DNA of 10,000 nucleotides from Penaeus vannamei (lineage: Eukaryota; Arthropoda; Malacostraca; Decapoda; Penaeidae): positions 32,604,649-32,614,648 of the forward strand of contig NC_091558.1 of assembly GCF_042767895.1 (NCBI RefSeq), read 5' to 3'. Under the pieces are notes generated by a model. That model searched no databases and was not told the DNA's origin. It saw only the letters and a list, made by a program, of their open reading frames with translations. Below, one piece after another: positions 9,421 to 10,000 of the stretch. The number at the start of each line of letters is the position of its first letter. Position 1 is the stretch's first letter. Position numbers and translations under genes: made by a program.

Positions 9421-9873
9421 GTCGATGTAGGAAAAGACCCCCTCAATGCCGCGAGCCACGTCGTTGATAAACCGCTGGAAGGCCTGAGCGGCGTTGCGGA
9501 GACCGAAGGGCATCCTGAGAAACTCGAACAGGCCGAACGGTGTAATGACGGTATTCTTGGGGATGTCCTCCTCAGCGATCGGAATCTGTTGGTATGCCCT
9601 CACGAGGTCGATCCTTGAGAAGACCGTACAGCCGGACAGCTCGTGGGAGAAGGAGTGCAGGTGCGGCAGCGGGTATCTGTCGGGGGCGGTAACCGTGTTG
9701 AGATGACGGTAATCACCGCATGGGCGCCAGTCGCCGTCCTTCTTCACCAAATGCAGAGGTGCCGCCCATTGGCTGCTGGAAGGGCGTATGATCCCCAACT
9801 GCATCATGTGGTCGAACTCCGCCTTGGCTCTGCGACATCTGTCGGGGGCGAGCGACGAGAAAGATCTACTGGA
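9421..9873 (-). pseudogene. Ty3/gypsy reverse transcriptase, truncated at YIDD
   Basis: The RT copies element RNA into DNA. Visible blocks in order: AKAEFDHMMQLGIIRPSSSQ, WAAPLHLVKKDGDWRPCGDY with RHLN, motif A FSRIDLVRAYQQIPIAEEDI, FLRMPFGLRNAAQAFQRFIN and GVFSYID (9429-9421). The third catalytic residue, the second Asp of YIDD, is lost: SYID is followed by a frame that belongs to the connection region. About 100 or more residues normally between YIDD and RNase H are missing. The domain begins before the methionine at 9807, since RT-like sequence (LAPDRCRRAKAEF) lies upstream without a stop. FGLFEFLRMPFGLRNAAQ is of CsRn1/Kabuki/Mag style. Confidence 0.92.
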
Positions 9874-10000
9874 ATCGTTGGGCGGGCTCGCTTTCCAGCG
9901 AGAGGGTCCTCGAACGCTCGCCGTAGGTGTTGATGGGCGATGTATTGGCAGCTTCCAGAGTGCAGGAGGAGGGGAAGCGTATATCCCTGTGGGAGGCTGG
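9874..10000 (-). pseudogene. Ty3/gypsy aspartic protease remnant, cut by window edge
   Basis: The minus strand reads LEAANTSPINTYGERSRTLS, which fits the start of the gypsy protease region (AANxSxIxTYG). It then passes within ~15 codons to RT sequence, so most of the protease and the protease-RT linker are deleted. The catalytic DTG is not visible in the window. The element continues beyond position 10000, where gag and the 5' LTR would lie if present. Confidence 0.6.

Overview
This is a repeat-dominated stretch of a eukaryotic nuclear genome, with no convincing host gene. Long AT, GT and ACTC microsatellites, a CsRn1/Kabuki-like Ty3/gypsy retrotransposon and two Penelope-like elements (PLEs) point to an animal, most likely an arthropod. 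A decapod crustacean fits the microsatellite style, but that is inference. Every coding remnant is broken, so nothing here should encode a working protein.

Layout. Positions 1-540 are AT-rich with no gene. 544-690 is one end of a diverged transposon sharing termini with the complete foldback element (MITE-like) at 934-1586, which lies against a run of degenerate ~22-32 bp repeats (797-933). 1660-2272 is a plus-strand PLE reverse transcriptase (RT) relict holding AMGSPL and RYIDD; it stops at an (AT)n-(GT)n array. 2273-4165 is mostly microsatellite, with a perfect 25-bp hairpin (2876-2900) and a GC-rich island (3179-3660). 4166-5167 is AT-rich with a short tRNA-like remnant near 4333-4385.

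5284-7513 is a minus-strand PLE in the tandem arrangement typical of that group. In element order: the end of a GIY-YIG endonuclease from an upstream copy (7513-7391), a pseudo-LTR (7386-7048), an RT reading frame that starts inside it and is broken by frameshifts (7118-5603), and a second pseudo-LTR (5602-5284) ending at a (TA)n array. Both pseudo-LTRs carry a candidate hammerhead-ribozyme core on the coding strand just before the RT start codon.

7544-10000 is a minus-strand Ty3/gypsy relict that runs off the right edge: traces of protease, RT cut at its catalytic YIDD box, then RNase H and integrase in one continuous frame with four in-frame stops, a polypurine tract and a probable 193-bp 3' LTR. 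RNase H and integrase keep all their recognisable catalytic residues.

The window reads as a graveyard of at least four element insertions. The most interesting structures are the PLE tandem with its ribozyme candidates, the two PLE relicts that each end at a (TA)n array, and the foldback element with 18-bp palindromes.
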